A stretch of 64,000 nucleotides of DNA from Streptomyces parvus (GTDB lineage: Bacteria; Actinomycetota; Actinomycetes; Streptomycetales; Streptomycetaceae). A program made the translations under genes and the position numbers. A model generated the notes under the pieces. It was given only the letters and a program-made list of their open reading frames with translations, was not told the origin of the DNA and ran no database searches. Every line of letters starts with the position of its first letter. Position 1 is the stretch's first letter. This document shows positions 1 to 10,569 of the stretch, in pieces. The stretch is from assembly GCF_032121415.1 (NCBI RefSeq), contig NZ_CP135079.1:806001-870000 (forward strand). The letters run 5' to 3'.

Positions 1-701
<701 letters not shown>

Positions 702-705
<4 letters not shown>

Positions 706-1346
706 GCCGTGGCTCCTTCCAGAGCGGGTGTCCGCGTACGCAGCCACCAGTCGCGCATCCCCCACAGGACGAGGGCGCCGTAGATGACGTAGACGAAGCC
801 GGAGAAGGCGAATCCGTTGGCGAAGTTCAGGGGTACGCCGACCAGGTCGACGAGCAGCCAGGCGAACCAGAACTCGACCATGCCGCGCGCCTGGGCGTAC
901 ATCGCGACGACCGTGCCGACGAAGATGTACGCGTCCGGCCACGGGTCCCAGGACAGGGTGGGGACGGCCGTGAACAGGCCGCCGACCGCGAGGGTGCCGA
1001 GCGCGGCGGCGCCGATCAGCACGCCGCGCTCGCGCCAGGTGGCGAAGCGGACGGCGATGGAGCCGTCCTGGGCCTGCTGCCTGCCGCGGTTCCAGGACCA
1101 CCAGCCCCACAGGGCGACGACGATGACCACCAGCTGCTTGCCCGCGCTGCCGGAGAGGTGCGCGGAGGCGAAGGCGACGAGCAGGATCACACCGGAGAGG
1201 AGCTGGGCGGGCCAGGTCCAGATGGAGCGCCGCCAGCCGAGGGCCAGGGCGATCAGGCCGACGACGTTGCCGATCATGTCCGACCACTTGATGTGCTGGC
1301 CGAACACGGTGAAGGCCTCGGAGTTGAGCCAGTTCGCGAGGTTCAT
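702..1346 (-). CDS. ribM: PnuC-like vitamin transporter, probably riboflavin importer RibM
   Basis: This 214-residue integral membrane protein has the PnuC fold: several hydrophobic helices, an early conserved stretch [18 protein letters not shown], and a tryptophan-rich WGWWSWNRG segment. PnuC proteins import nicotinamide riboside by facilitated diffusion. Members encoded inside riboflavin operons (RibM/PnuX of Streptomyces and Corynebacterium) import riboflavin. Here the gene sits between ribE and ribBA, coupled to both by four-base overlaps and downstream of an FMN riboswitch, so flavin transport is the better reading. Substrate is inferred from context, not from residues. Confidence 0.85.
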
Positions 1347-1951
1347 CGCTGGTCCTGTCCGGCCCGGTCGCCGAGCATCCGCTCGACGTACTTGGCGATG
1401 ACGTCCACTTCCAGGTTGACCGGGTCGCCGGGCTGCTTGTGGCCGAGCGTGGTCAGGGCGAGGGTGGTGGGGATGAGGCTGATGGTGAAGAAGTCGGCCG
1501 CCGCGTCGACGACGGTGAGGCTGACGCCGTCGACGGTGATGGAGCCCTTCTCCACGACGTACCGGGTCAGCTCGGGCGGCAGGGAGACCTTGACGATCTC
1601 CCAGTGCTCGGAGGGGGTGCGCTCGACGACGGTGCCGGTGCCGTCCACGTGGCCCTGGACGAGGTGTCCGCCGAGCCGCCCGCCGAGCGCCATCGGGCGC
1701 TCCAGGTTGACCCGGGAGCCGGGGGCGAGCGCGCCGAGGCTGGAGCGCTTCAGCGTCTCGGCCATCACGTCGGCGGTGAATTCGCCGTCGCCGGTGTCCA
1801 CGACGGTGAGGCAGACACCGTTCACCGCGATGGAGTCGCCGTGCTTGGCGCCCTCGGTGACGAGGGGGCCGCGCAGCCGGAAGCGGGAGGCGTCGGCGAG
1901 CTGCTCGACGGCGGTGACCTCACCCAGTTCTTCGACAATTCCGGTGAACAC
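1343..1951 (-). CDS. ribE: Riboflavin synthase alpha subunit
   Basis: This 202-residue protein has the two repeated lumazine-binding barrels of riboflavin synthase, which dismutates two 6,7-dimethyl-8-ribityllumazine molecules into riboflavin. It opens with the family signature [12 protein letters not shown]. Each half carries a VNGVCLTVV or VDGVSLTVV substrate motif (about residues 43-51 and 140-148), and a [12 protein letters not shown] segment joins them. Length is typical. The start is GTG, directly abutting the ribD stop, and its own stop overlaps the ribM start. Second gene of the riboflavin operon. Confidence 0.95.
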   Translation of the reverse strand: MFTGIVEELGEVTAVEQLADASRFRLRGPLVTEGAKHGDSIAVNGVCLTVVDTGDGEFTADVMAETLKRSSLGALAPGSRVNLERPMALGGRLGGHLVQGHVDGTGTVVERTPSEHWEIVKVSLPPELTRYVVEKGSITVDGVSLTVVDAAADFFTISLIPTTLALTTLGHKQPGDPVNLEVDVIAKYVERMLGDRAGQDQR

Positions 1952-3052
1952 TCAGTTTCCCTTCCGAGCAGGGGCGGGGACGGCGGTGACGCGCAGATCG
2001 GGGCCGATCGGCACGGCCTCGGTGACATCGAGGCGCAACGCCTGGGAGATGGTGGAGATTCCGGCGTCCGCAAGGGCGGCGGGGCCCGCGCCGAGCAGGA
2101 CCGGGGCGAGATAGCCGACGACCTTGTCGACCTTTCCCGCGGCGACGAAGGCTCCCGCGAGGGTGGGGCCGCCTTCGAGGAGTACGGAGCGGACACCCCG
2201 GGTGCGCAGGGCTTCGAGGAGGGCGTCGAGGTCGAGGCCGGGTCCGGTGGCCGCGCGGGGCAGCCGCAGGACGGCTGCCTCGGGGAGGTGGCCGGCCGGG
2301 ACGTCGTCGGCGACGGCGATCAGGGTGGGCGCGGTGGCGTCCAGGACCCGGGCGCCGGGCTTGACGGCGGTGGCGTTCGTGTCGACGACGACCCGCAGGG
2401 GCTGGGTGGCGCCGCCGACGCCGCGTACGCCCAGCTGAGGGTCGTCGATGCGGGCGGTGCCGGAGCCGACGAGCACGGCGTCGGCCTCGGCGCGCAGCCG
2501 GTGGACGTCGGCGCGGGCCTCGGGCGAGGTGATCCAGCGGCTGGTGGCGTCGGCGGCGGCGATGCGGCCGTCGAGGGTCGCGGCGTACTTCCACAGGACG
2601 TACGGCCGCCCGAGGCGCACCGAGGTCAGCCAGGCGGCGTTGCCCGCCTCGGCCTCGTCGGCGAGGAGGCCCTGCGCCACCTGGACACCGGCCGCGCGCA
2701 GGGTCTCGGCACCGCCGGTGGCCTGCGGGTTCGGGTCGCCGACCGCGTACACGACACGGCTGATCCCGGCGGCCAGGAGGGCCTGGGCGCAGGGGCCGGT
2801 GCGGCCGGTGTGGTTACAGGGTTCGAGGGTGACGTAGGCGGTGCCGCCCCGGGCCCCGCCGCCTGCCGCGCGGAGCGCGTGGACCTCGGCGTGCGGCCCT
2901 CCGGCGCGCTGATGGAAGCCTTCACCGGCCACGGCTCCGGCGGCGTCGGTGATCACACATCCGACGACCGGATTGGGGCTGGTGGAGCCGAGACCGCGGG
3001 CGGCGAGCGTGATCGCTCGGCGCATGGCGGTGATGTCGGCTGCGGTGTCCAC
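1952..3052 (-). CDS. ribD: Bifunctional pyrimidine deaminase/reductase RibD
   Basis: RibD performs the deamination and side-chain reduction steps after GTP cyclohydrolase II. The N-terminal deaminase domain shows the zinc site: PHAEVHAL at about residue 49 and PCNHTGRTGPC at about 75. The C-terminal reductase domain (from about 150) includes RPYVLWKYAATLDGRIA and the DAVLVGSGTARIDDP nucleotide-binding stretch. The 366-residue length is normal. The start is GTG, preceded by a GGAGGA ribosome binding site. It is first in the operon, 176 nt downstream of the FMN aptamer. Confidence 0.95.
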   Translation of the reverse strand: MDTAADITAMRRAITLAARGLGSTSPNPVVGCVITDAAGAVAGEGFHQRAGGPHAEVHALRAAGGGARGGTAYVTLEPCNHTGRTGPCAQALLAAGISRVVYAVGDPNPQATGGAETLRAAGVQVAQGLLADEAEAGNAAWLTSVRLGRPYVLWKYAATLDGRIAAADATSRWITSPEARADVHRLRAEADAVLVGSGTARIDDPQLGVRGVGGATQPLRVVVDTNATAVKPGARVLDATAPTLIAVADDVPAGHLPEAAVLRLPRAATGPGLDLDALLEALRTRGVRSVLLEGGPTLAGAFVAAGKVDKVVGYLAPVLLGAGPAALADAGISTISQALRLDVTEAVPIGPDLRVTAVPAPARKGN

Positions 3053-3228
3053 CGGGTCCTCCTGCCTCTTCGGGCACGGACTCCGGGGCCTGTCGATGAC
3101 GACAGATAGAGCGGATCACCAGCGAGAACGCCGCGAACCCGAGGACGGGAAACGCCAGGAACGCACGGCGTCCCGGGAAATTCCCGGCCATGCGTCCGCC
3201 GACGGCGGCGTACCGATGACGAACCGCC

Positions 3229-3355
3229 GCGCACTGCCTCCCATCCGGACTTTAACCGTCGGTCCAGGAATCTCACCTGGTCAACCGGCCGCTGGCTGCG
3301 GACGGGTCGCGGACTGTAACCGCCGGTTCGGAATTGCACCGACCCCGGAGTGCGC
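3229..3355 (-). promoter_or_regulatory. FMN riboswitch (RFN element)
   Basis: Read on the minus strand, the segment carries the conserved blocks of the FMN aptamer: GGTGCAATTCCGAACCGGCGG near the 5' side, GAGATTCCTGGACCGACGG in the middle, and AAAGTCCGGATGGGAG near the 3' end. A perfect seven-pair P1 stem joins GCGCACT (3349-3355) and AGTGCGC (3229-3235). FMN binding would reduce ribD-ribE-ribM-ribBA expression. No obvious U-tailed terminator follows, so control may act on translation or by another route. Confidence 0.95.
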
Positions 3356-3525
3356 TGCTACTGGTACGGAACCAGTCTGCCACGGACGCCTCTCGGCCAT
3401 GCGGGTGAGCGCTGTGGGCTGGGTCACAGGATCCACCGACCGGGTCACGCCGAGTCACGGAAAACCTGGCGCGTTCCCGTCGGGACGAACGCGACAACGT
3501 AGTCATTCACGAAGTTGAGCCTTGA

Positions 3526-3560
3526 AGGTCCAGACCTATTGACGCACTGGTCTAGTCCTC
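3526..3560 (+). promoter_or_regulatory. DasR-type / chitinase direct-repeat operators
   Basis: Two related elements lie about 120-150 nt upstream of the chitinase gene. AGGTCCAGACCT (3526-3537) is a near-palindrome and ACTGGTCTAGTCCTC starts at 3546. The second matches the left half of the dre consensus ACTGGTCTAGACCAGT. Streptomyces chitinase promoters typically carry such TGGTCCAGACCT-like repeats, bound by the GntR regulator DasR. Control by N-acetylglucosamine status is inferred. Confidence 0.72.
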
Positions 3561-3678
3561 TTAATCTCTGCGTCACCTCCGAGGTTCGGTCCCACGGTGG
3601 GCGCACACCGGGACCCCGACAGACCCGCCCCCTTTTCGCCAGTTGTGTTCTGCCGACCTCCCCAGGAGGAACGACCAC

Positions 3679-6039
3679 ATGCTGTCCCCCACCCGAGCGA
3701 GAGCCACGCTCCTCGCCGCCGGCGCCGCCGTCGCCGGACTGCTGCTGAGTTCGCTCGCCGCAGGCCCCTCGGCCGCCGCCGACCAGACCTCCTGTCGCCC
3801 CGACGGCCTTTACCAGACCCCCGGCGTCAACGTTCCGTACTGCTCCGTCTACGACGCCGACGGACGCGAGAAGATGGGCGCCGACCACCAGCGGCGCGTC
3901 ATCGGCTACTTCACCAACTGGCGTACCGGCAAGGACGGCAAGGACGCCTACCTCGTCCCGGACATCCCGTGGGACAAGGTCACGCACCTCAACTACGCCT
4001 TCGCGCACGTCGACGGCTCCAACAAGCTCTCGGTCGGCCCGGACAGCGCCGACAACGCCTCCACCGGGATGACCTGGCCCGGTGTCGCAGGCGCGGAGAT
4101 GGACCCGGCGCTCCCCTACAAGGGGCACTTCAACCTGCTGACGAAGTACAAGAAGCAGCACCCGAACGTGAAGACCCTGGTCTCCGTGGGCGGTTGGGCC
4201 GAGACCGGCGGCTACTTCGGCCCCGACGGCAAGCGCGTCGACTCGGGCGGCTTCTACTCGATGGCGACCAACGCCGACGGCTCGGTCAACCAGGCGGGCA
4301 TCAACACCTTCGCCGACTCCGCCGTCGCCTTCATCAAGAAGTACGGCTTCAACGGCGTCGACATCGACTACGAGTACGCCACCACGATGAAGGACGCGGG
4401 CAACCCGCTGGACCACACGCTGGCCAACGGCCGCCGCGCGGGCCTGGTCAAGGGCTACGACGCCCTGATGAAGACGCTGCGCGAGAAGCTCGACCGCGCG
4501 GGCGAGGCCGACGGCAAGCACTACCTGCTGACCGTCGCCGCCCCCTCCTCCGGCTACCTGCTGCGGGGCATGGAGACGTACCAGATGCAGAAGTACCTGG
4601 ACTACGTCAACATCATGTCCTACGACCTGCACGGCGCCTGGAACGAGTACGTCGGGCCCAACGCCTCGCTGTTCGACGACGGCAAGGACAACGAGCTGGC
4701 GCAGGCGGGCGTCTACACCACCTCGCAGTACGGCGGCCTGGGATACCTCAACACCGACTGGGCCTACCACTACTTCCGCGGCTCGATGCCGGCCGGCCGC
4801 ATCAACATCGGCCTGCCGTACTACACCCGCGGCTTCAAGAACGTGCAGGGCGGCACCGACGGCCTGTGGGGCAAGGCGGCCACGACCGACTGCCCGGCGG
4901 GCGCGGGGCTGACCAAGTGCGGTGACGGCGCGGTCGGCATCGACAACCTGTGGCACGACAAGGACACCAACGGCAAGGAATCGCCCGCCGGTTCCAACCC
5001 GATGTGGCACGCGAAGAACCTGGAGAAGGGCATCGTCGGGGACTACGTCACCGACTACGGCTTCCCCGCGAACACCCGGTTGACCGGCACGTACGCCCGT
5101 AAGTACGACTCCACGCTGGTCGCGCCGTGGCTGTGGAACGCCGAGAAGAAGGTGTTCCTCTCCACGGAGGACGAGCAGTCGGTGAAGGCCAAGGCCGACT
5201 ACGTCGTGGACAAGGGCATCGGCGGCACGATGATCTGGGAGCTGGCGGGCGACTACCGTTGGAACGCGGCGAAGGGCCAGTACGAGACCGGCTCCACGCT
5301 GACCACCGCGATGTACGACGCCTTCAAGTCGGCCACCCCGTACGGCGCGAAGCGCTCCACGATCGACCTGCCCACCCAGGCGCTGGACATCGACGTCTCC
5401 TTCGGGCAGTTCCCGCTGGGCGACTCCAACTACCCGATCAGCCCCAAGCTGAAGATCACCAACCGGACCAAGGCCACGCTGCCCGGCGGTACGGAGTTCC
5501 AGTTCGACTACTCCACCTCCGCCCCGGCCAACGCCAAGGACCAGTCCGGCTTCGGTACGACGATCATCCGCAGCGGCCACACGGCGGCCAACAACATCGG
5601 CGGCCTCAAGGGCGACTACAACCGCGTCTCGCTGAAGCTCCCGGCCTGGCAGAGCCTGGCCCCCGGCGCCTCGGTCGAGCTGGACTTCGTCTACTACCTG
5701 CCCACCTCCACCCCGTCGAACTGGACCGTGGCCTTCGGCGGGAAGTCCTACTCCCTCGCCGGTGACCTGACCCGCGGCACCACGGTGGTCGAGCCCGGCA
5801 CCGGGCCCAGCCCGACGCCGACACCGGACCCGACCGGTCCGACCCCCACCCCCACCCCCACCCCGACGCAGCCGGGCGGCAGCTGCTCGGCCCCGGCGTG
5901 GAACGCGGCCACCGAGTACGGCGGCGGCTCCACCGTCAGCCAGGACGGCCGTCAGTGGAAGGCCTCCTGGTGGACGAAGGGCGAGAAGCCCGGCACCACC
6001 GGAGAGTGGGGCGTCTGGAAGGACCTCGGCGCCTGCTGA
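3679..6039 (+). CDS. Secreted GH18 chitinase with C-terminal chitin-binding module
   Basis: This 786-residue extracellular enzyme hydrolyses chitin. The chosen ATG follows AGGAGG at a good distance and begins a signal peptide (basic N-terminus, Ala/Leu core, likely cleavage after PSAAA near residue 35). The GH18 catalytic motif NGVDIDYEY spans residues 225-233, with the acid Glu at 232. After the catalytic domain comes a beta-sandwich-like segment (about 565-705) of the type found in Streptomyces chitinases. A Pro-Thr linker (about 710-734) and a small CBM5/12 module with Trp pairs (735-786) follow. It stands alone between DasR-like operators and a strong terminator. Confidence 0.95.
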   Translation: MLSPTRARATLLAAGAAVAGLLLSSLAAGPSAAADQTSCRPDGLYQTPGVNVPYCSVYDADGREKMGADHQRRVIGYFTNWRTGKDGKDAYLVPDIPWDKVTHLNYAFAHVDGSNKLSVGPDSADNASTGMTWPGVAGAEMDPALPYKGHFNLLTKYKKQHPNVKTLVSVGGWAETGGYFGPDGKRVDSGGFYSMATNADGSVNQAGINTFADSAVAFIKKYGFNGVDIDYEYATTMKDAGNPLDHTLANGRRAGLVKGYDALMKTLREKLDRAGEADGKHYLLTVAAPSSGYLLRGMETYQMQKYLDYVNIMSYDLHGAWNEYVGPNASLFDDGKDNELAQAGVYTTSQYGGLGYLNTDWAYHYFRGSMPAGRINIGLPYYTRGFKNVQGGTDGLWGKAATTDCPAGAGLTKCGDGAVGIDNLWHDKDTNGKESPAGSNPMWHAKNLEKGIVGDYVTDYGFPANTRLTGTYARKYDSTLVAPWLWNAEKKVFLSTEDEQSVKAKADYVVDKGIGGTMIWELAGDYRWNAAKGQYETGSTLTTAMYDAFKSATPYGAKRSTIDLPTQALDIDVSFGQFPLGDSNYPISPKLKITNRTKATLPGGTEFQFDYSTSAPANAKDQSGFGTTIIRSGHTAANNIGGLKGDYNRVSLKLPAWQSLAPGASVELDFVYYLPTSTPSNWTVAFGGKSYSLAGDLTRGTTVVEPGTGPSPTPTPDPTGPTPTPTPTPTQPGGSCSAPAWNAATEYGGGSTVSQDGRQWKASWWTKGEKPGTTGEWGVWKDLGAC

Positions 6040-6046
6040 CCCCTCC

Positions 6047-6084
6047 GGCCCGGCGTGAGCGGCTCTTCCCGCTCACGCCGGGCC
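6047..6084 (+). terminator. Terminator after chitinase gene
   Basis: A perfect 16-pair hairpin (6047-6062 with 6069-6084, loop CTCTTC) begins seven bases after the chitinase stop. There is no U tract, as is common for GC-rich Streptomyces terminators. Confidence 0.8.
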
Positions 6085-6110
6085 ACAGCGCGCTCTGGCA
6101 GGCCGGCCCC

Positions 6111-6378
6111 ATGACGACGATTCTGGTCACCGGCGCAACCGGAACCCTCCGCCGGCAGGTCGCGGAGCGGCTCCGCACCGAAGGGGCCGCCATCCGGGGG
6201 GCTCAGCCGCCGCTCCCCCTCGTACGCCGTCGACCTGCGGGACGGCAAGAGCCTGGACGCGGCAGTCGAGGGGACCGACGTGTTCGTCCACTGCGCCACC
6301 ACCCCGCGCGGCGGCGACGACCGGGCAGCGGGGTTCCTCGTCAACGCGGCGAGGCGCGATGCCATCCGCAGAGCCTGA
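6111..6378 (+). pseudogene. Frameshifted, truncated NmrA/epimerase-like NAD(P)-binding protein
   Basis: The ATG at 6111 starts MTTILVTGATGTLRRQVAE, a Rossmann dinucleotide-binding start typical of NmrA-like and SDR-epimerase proteins. After about 29 codons the frame breaks at a run of six G (6196-6201). Dropping one G restores a family-like sequence (GLSRRSPSYAVDLRDGKSL, then TDVFVHCATT) up to a TGA at 6376. Even repaired, the product is about 89 residues against 250-290 for the family, so the 3' two thirds are lost. It lies between the chitinase terminator and the ROK gene and is most likely a decaying remnant. Confidence 0.75.
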
Positions 6379-6443
6379 GGCGATGCGGCGCGCACAGCCG
6401 TCCGCGCGCCTCCGGTTCGGCCGCCCGGTTCCGGTCCGCCCGG

Positions 6444-7634
6444 TCAGCCCTCCGGGGCGAACAGCGCGTCCTGCGCCGCGTCCCGGGCGGTGACCAGCGC
6501 ACCGCGCAGCACCGCCCCGTCGCCCAGCGAACCGGCGCGGACCTCGGTGCGCAGAGGCGACATCGTGGCCAGCCTCTCCTCGACCCGGGCGGCGAGCGCG
6601 GCCCCGCCCGCATGGCCGACGGCCCCGGCGAGCAGCACACAGCCGGGGTCGAGCACCGAGACGACGGCGGCGGACCCGAGGGCGAGGCGGTCGGCGACCT
6701 CCTTCAGGAAAGGCTCCCCCGCCTCCCCCGCCTCCAGGGCGGCCCGCACCGCGTTCACGGCGGCCGCCTCCTCCTGCCCCTCGGCCACGGTCCCGCGGTC
6801 CACGAGCCCGTACGCGGCGGCGAGTTCGCACAGCGCGACGGAGCCGGCCAGGGAGTGGAAACCGCCCTCGCAGTTGACCGCCGACGGGAGCCCGCTCACC
6901 CCGGGGACCGGAAGGAAGCCGATCTCCCCCGCGCCGCCGGAGGCCCCCTGACGCAGCTTGCCGTCCAGCATCACGGCGGCCCCGATCCCCTGGCCCAGCC
7001 AGAGCAGGACGAAGGTCTCCCGGTCGTGGGCGGCGCCCTCCCGGTGCTCCGCGACGGCCGCGAGGTTCGTCTCGTTCTCCACCAGGACGGTGGCCGGGAG
7101 CCGCCGCTGGAGCTCCCGGACCAGGCCCCGGTGCCAGGCGGGCAGTCCTGAGCTGTCGCGCAGTTCGCCGGTGCCGGGGTCGATCAGCCCCGGCGCCCCG
7201 ATCCCGACGCTGTGCAGGGGTACGGACCCGGCCGCGCGGGCGGTGCGCTCCAGGAGGGCGGCGGCCCGCTCGACGGCGGGTTCGGTGCCGGTGTCGCTGC
7301 CGATGGGCAGTGAGTCCTCGGCGAGCGTCGTCCCCAGCAGATCGGTGACGACCACGCTGACGCTGCCGAGGCGCACGTCGAGCGCGGCGAGATGGGCCCG
7401 GTCGGCGACGATCCCGTACAGCTTGGCGTTGGGGCCGCGACGGACGGCTCCGGACTCGCCGACGACCCGGATCAGACCGGCGCTCCGGAGCCGTTCGACG
7501 AGGTCGGCGACGGTGGGCCGGGAGAGTCCGGTCAGCGTCTTGAGCTGGGTGGCCGTCAGCGGGCCGTCCTGCTGGAGCAGCCGCAGGGCGAGCCGGTCGT
7601 TGATGGCCCGAGCCGTGCTCGGAGATGCGGGCAT
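6444..7634 (-). CDS. ROK-family transcriptional regulator
   Basis: This 396-residue protein has an N-terminal winged helix (about 20-75, with LKTLTGLSRPTVADLVERL as the recognition region) and a C-terminal ROK sugar-kinase-like domain (HLAALDVRLGSVSVVVTDLLG, then GIGAPGLIDPGTG and GGAGEIGFLPV). The canonical ROK zinc motif CxCGxxGC is reduced to NCEGGFHSLAG, so zinc binding is doubtful. The ATG at 7634 follows AAGGA; longer upstream starts lack a good ribosome binding site. It is divergent from an MFS gene across a palindrome, so it probably controls that transporter and itself in response to a sugar. Confidence 0.88.
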   Translation of the reverse strand: MPASPSTARAINDRLALRLLQQDGPLTATQLKTLTGLSRPTVADLVERLRSAGLIRVVGESGAVRRGPNAKLYGIVADRAHLAALDVRLGSVSVVVTDLLGTTLAEDSLPIGSDTGTEPAVERAAALLERTARAAGSVPLHSVGIGAPGLIDPGTGELRDSSGLPAWHRGLVRELQRRLPATVLVENETNLAAVAEHREGAAHDRETFVLLWLGQGIGAAVMLDGKLRQGASGGAGEIGFLPVPGVSGLPSAVNCEGGFHSLAGSVALCELAAAYGLVDRGTVAEGQEEAAAVNAVRAALEAGEAGEPFLKEVADRLALGSAAVVSVLDPGCVLLAGAVGHAGGAALAARVEERLATMSPLRTEVRAGSLGDGAVLRGALVTARDAAQDALFAPEG

Positions 7635-7694
7635 ACCGGGATCCTTCCAGATGGCCGCCCCGCCGCCTTTCGCGGCCGATGAGAATCGACTATT

Positions 7695-7715
7695 TATCAG
7701 GCAGGGTTCCTGATA
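7695..7715. promoter_or_regulatory. Putative ROK operator between divergent genes
   Basis: A perfect inverted repeat, TATCAGG-N7-CCTGATA, sits in the 167-bp gap between the ROK regulator and the MFS gene. It lies in a locally AT-rich patch that could hold the promoters of both. Its symmetry and position make it the best operator candidate for the ROK protein. Confidence 0.6.
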
Positions 7716-7801
7716 GTTTACGCCACGCATCGTCGCGCGGAAGCGCCGGATGCGCCGGAACGGCCGGCGTCCGAGGATTCCCAGGGGAGGGGCTCGACGG
7801 C

Positions 7802-9028
7802 ATGACGAAGGACTCGACCGTCACGGTCTACAGCACACAGCAGGTGAAGCGGGCGCGGATCGCCGTCGCCGCGGTCTTCACCGTCCACGGGGCGGTGACC
7901 GGCAGCTTCGCGACCCGGGTGCCCTGGATCCAGGACCACGCCGGGGTGAGCGCGGGCCAGCTCGGCCTGGCGCTGGCCTTCCCGGCGATCGGTGCGTCGA
8001 TCGCGATGCCGCTGGCGGGCCGGATCAGCCACCGGTTCGGCGCCCGGACCGCGCTGCGGGGGCTGCTGATGCTCTGGACACTGGCACTGATCCTGCCCGC
8101 GCTGGCGCCGAACCTGGTCACCCTCTGCGCCGCGCTGTTCGTCTACGGGGCGACGGCGGGGATGTCCGACGTGGCCATGAACGCGCTGGGCGTCGAGGTG
8201 GAGAACCGTCTCGACAAGTCGATCATGTCGGGGCTGCACGGTATGTGGAGCGTGGGCGCGCTGATCGGTTCGGCGGCGGGCACGGTCGCCGCCCACACCG
8301 CGACCGACGCCCGGACGCACCATCTCGTCGCGGCCCTGGTGCTCACGGCGCTGGGCCTGATCGCCTGCCGGGAGGTCCTCGACATCCAGAGCCGCCCGGA
8401 CGAGGAGCCGCCTCCGCGGTTCACGCTGCCGCCGAAGTCGGCCCTGATCATCGGGGCGGTCGGGTTCTGCGCGGTGTTCGCCGAGGGGGCCAGCCTGGAC
8501 TGGTCGGCGGTCTACCTGCGGGACGTCCTGGACAGCTCGGACGGTCTGGCGGCCGCGTCCACCACGGCGTTCGCCCTGATGATGGCGGTGGCCAGGATCG
8601 CCGGGGACCGGATCGTCGACCGGTTCGGCGCGGTCCGCACGGTGCGGACCGGCGGAGTGATGGCCACCGCGGGCGGGCTGCTGGTCGTGCTCTCGCCCTC
8701 CCCCGCCGCCGCGATGTGCGGCTTCGGACTGCTCGGCCTGGGCGTCGCGGTCGTGGTCCCGCTGGCCTTCGCCGCGGCGGGGCGCAGCGGGCCGAACCCG
8801 AGCCAGGCCATCGCGGGTGTCGCCACCATCACGTACACCTCCGGTCTGATCGCCCCCTCCGCGATCGGCTCGCTGGCCGAGGCGACCTCGCTGGTGGTGT
8901 CGTTCGGCGTGGTGACGGTGCTGGCCTTCGGCCTGGTCCTAGGCGCGGGGGTGCTCCGGTCGGCCGACCGGAAGGTCACCGGCTCGGCGGTCGGCGAGGG
9001 CACGACGACGAGCGCCGCCCGAAGCTGA
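7802..9028 (+). CDS. MFS transporter
   Basis: This 408-residue, highly hydrophobic protein has the major facilitator layout. The loop between helices 2 and 3 reads GRISHRFGARTALRG, a variant of the G-x3-D-R-x-G-R-R motif A. A second-half counterpart GDRIVDRFGAVRTVRTGG lies near residue 275. The ATG at 7802 follows a GGGAGGGG ribosome binding site. The substrate cannot be read from sequence. Divergence from a ROK regulator points to a sugar or sugar derivative, as in fucose-permease-like members. Confidence 0.85.
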   Translation: MTKDSTVTVYSTQQVKRARIAVAAVFTVHGAVTGSFATRVPWIQDHAGVSAGQLGLALAFPAIGASIAMPLAGRISHRFGARTALRGLLMLWTLALILPALAPNLVTLCAALFVYGATAGMSDVAMNALGVEVENRLDKSIMSGLHGMWSVGALIGSAAGTVAAHTATDARTHHLVAALVLTALGLIACREVLDIQSRPDEEPPPRFTLPPKSALIIGAVGFCAVFAEGASLDWSAVYLRDVLDSSDGLAAASTTAFALMMAVARIAGDRIVDRFGAVRTVRTGGVMATAGGLLVVLSPSPAAAMCGFGLLGLGVAVVVPLAFAAAGRSGPNPSQAIAGVATITYTSGLIAPSAIGSLAEATSLVVSFGVVTVLAFGLVLGAGVLRSADRKVTGSAVGEGTTTSAARS

Positions 9029-9177
9029 CGCGGTGCCGCGGGGCGGCGCGGTGGGTGACCTCCGCGCGGCCGCCATCGGGCGCACCACTACCATGGCGCT
9101 GATCTTTTCCGCAGGTGAACACCGAACCCCGGGTCGCAGACCGGTCGGCACACCGAGCAGACCTTCAGGGAGCAACC

Positions 9178-10569
9178 ATGAGCCTCGGCGTGCGCTGGAC
9201 CTTGCACGGCGACGGGAAGACCCCCGCACCCGGGGCGGTGGTCCGCCCCGACGAGCGGCTCTCCTGGCCCCGTACGTTCGGACTCGGCGCCCAGCATGTC
9301 GTCGCGATGTTCGGGGCGTCGTTCGTCGCCCCGGTCCTGATGGGCCTGGACCCGAACCTCGCGATCATGATGTCCGGTGTCGCGACCGCGATCTTCCTGC
9401 TGGCGACCAAGGGCCGGGTACCCAGCTATCTGGGCTGCTCGCTCTCCTTCGTCGGCGTCGCGGCCACGATCCGGGCGAGCGGCGGTGACAGCGCGACCGT
9501 CACGGGCGCGGTGCTGGTGGTCGGCGCGGCCCTGTTCCTGGTGGGCCTCGCCGTGCAGCGGTTCGGCGCACGGATCATCCACGCGGCGATGCCGCCGGTG
9601 GTGACGGGCGCGGTCGTGATGCTGATCGGCTTCAACCTGGCGCCGGTTACCGCCTCCACCTACTGGCCGCAGGACCAGTGGACGGCGCTGGCGGTGATGC
9701 TGTTCACCGGCCTCGCCGTGGTGTGCCTGCGCGGTTTCCTCTCCCGGATCGCGATCTTCCTGGGGCTGGTCTTCGGGTACGTGCTCTCCTGGGTGCTGGA
9801 CCTGGTCTTCGGGAAGATCCACTCCCCGGCGGGCGGGGCGGAGGCCGTCGACCACTGGCGCCTCGACCTCTCGGCCGTCGGCCAGGCCGACTGGGTCGGG
9901 CTGCCGTCCTTCCACGCGCCCGCCTTCGAATGGTCGGCGATCCTGGTGGCGCTGCCCGTGGTGATCGCGCTCGTCGCGGAGAACGCCGGGCACGTCAAGG
10001 CCGTCGGCGAGATGACCGGCGACCCGCTGGACGACAAGCTCGGCACCGCCATCGCGGCGGACGGCGCGGCCTCCATGCTCTCCACCGCCGTGGGCGGGCC
10101 GCCCAACACCACGTACTCCGAGAACATCGGCGTGATGGCCGCGACCCGGGTCTACTCCACGGCGGCGTACTGGGCGGCGGCCTGCTTCGCCCTGCTCTTC
10201 GGCCTGTGCCCCAAGTTCGGCGCGGTCGTCGCCGCGATCCCGGGCGGGGTGCTCGGCGGGATCACCGTGATCCTGTACGGGATGATCGGCCTGCTCGGCG
10301 CGCAGATCTGGCTCAACGGCCGGGTGGACCTGCGTAATCCGCTCAACCTCGTCCCGGCCGCCGCGGGCATCATCATCGGCGTCGGCGGGGTCAGCCTGAA
10401 GATCACCGACAACTTCGAACTGAGCGGCATCGCGCTCGGCACGCTCGTCGTGATCACCGGCTACCACGTGCTGCGGGCCTTCGCCCCGGCCCACCTCAAG
10501 ACGCAGGAACCGCTGCTGGATTCGGGCACCTCGGCGTACGACGAGAAGCCGGGGCCCGAGAAGGGCTGA
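9178..10569 (+). CDS. NCS2 uracil permease
   Basis: This 463-residue nucleobase transporter of the NCS2/UraA family brings in uracil (possibly xanthine) with protons. Signatures are QHVVAMFGASFVAPVL near residue 40 and the GPPNTTYSENIGVMAATRV segment near residue 305, which forms the substrate site in UraA. The ATG at 9178 follows AGGGAG, and the N-terminal extension in the same frame lacks a better start. It stands alone on the plus strand, so it serves pyrimidine salvage independently of the pyr cluster far to the right. Confidence 0.92.
   Translation: MSLGVRWTLHGDGKTPAPGAVVRPDERLSWPRTFGLGAQHVVAMFGASFVAPVLMGLDPNLAIMMSGVATAIFLLATKGRVPSYLGCSLSFVGVAATIRASGGDSATVTGAVLVVGAALFLVGLAVQRFGARIIHAAMPPVVTGAVVMLIGFNLAPVTASTYWPQDQWTALAVMLFTGLAVVCLRGFLSRIAIFLGLVFGYVLSWVLDLVFGKIHSPAGGAEAVDHWRLDLSAVGQADWVGLPSFHAPAFEWSAILVALPVVIALVAENAGHVKAVGEMTGDPLDDKLGTAIAADGAASMLSTAVGGPPNTTYSENIGVMAATRVYSTAAYWAAACFALLFGLCPKFGAVVAAIPGGVLGGITVILYGMIGLLGAQIWLNGRVDLRNPLNLVPAAAGIIIGVGGVSLKITDNFELSGIALGTLVVITGYHVLRAFAPAHLKTQEPLLDSGTSAYDEKPGPEKG

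Noticed and set aside
1439..3109. Long plus-strand open frame opposite ribE and ribD
   Set aside because: Gly/Asp/Val-rich antisense translation typical of GC-rich codon bias; the minus-strand genes have full family motifs.
3360..3376. ACTGGT-N5-ACCAGT inverted repeat resembling a DasR site
   Set aside because: The spacer is one base longer than the dre consensus and it sits right beside the FMN aptamer, so it is more likely a leader hairpin of the rib transcript.
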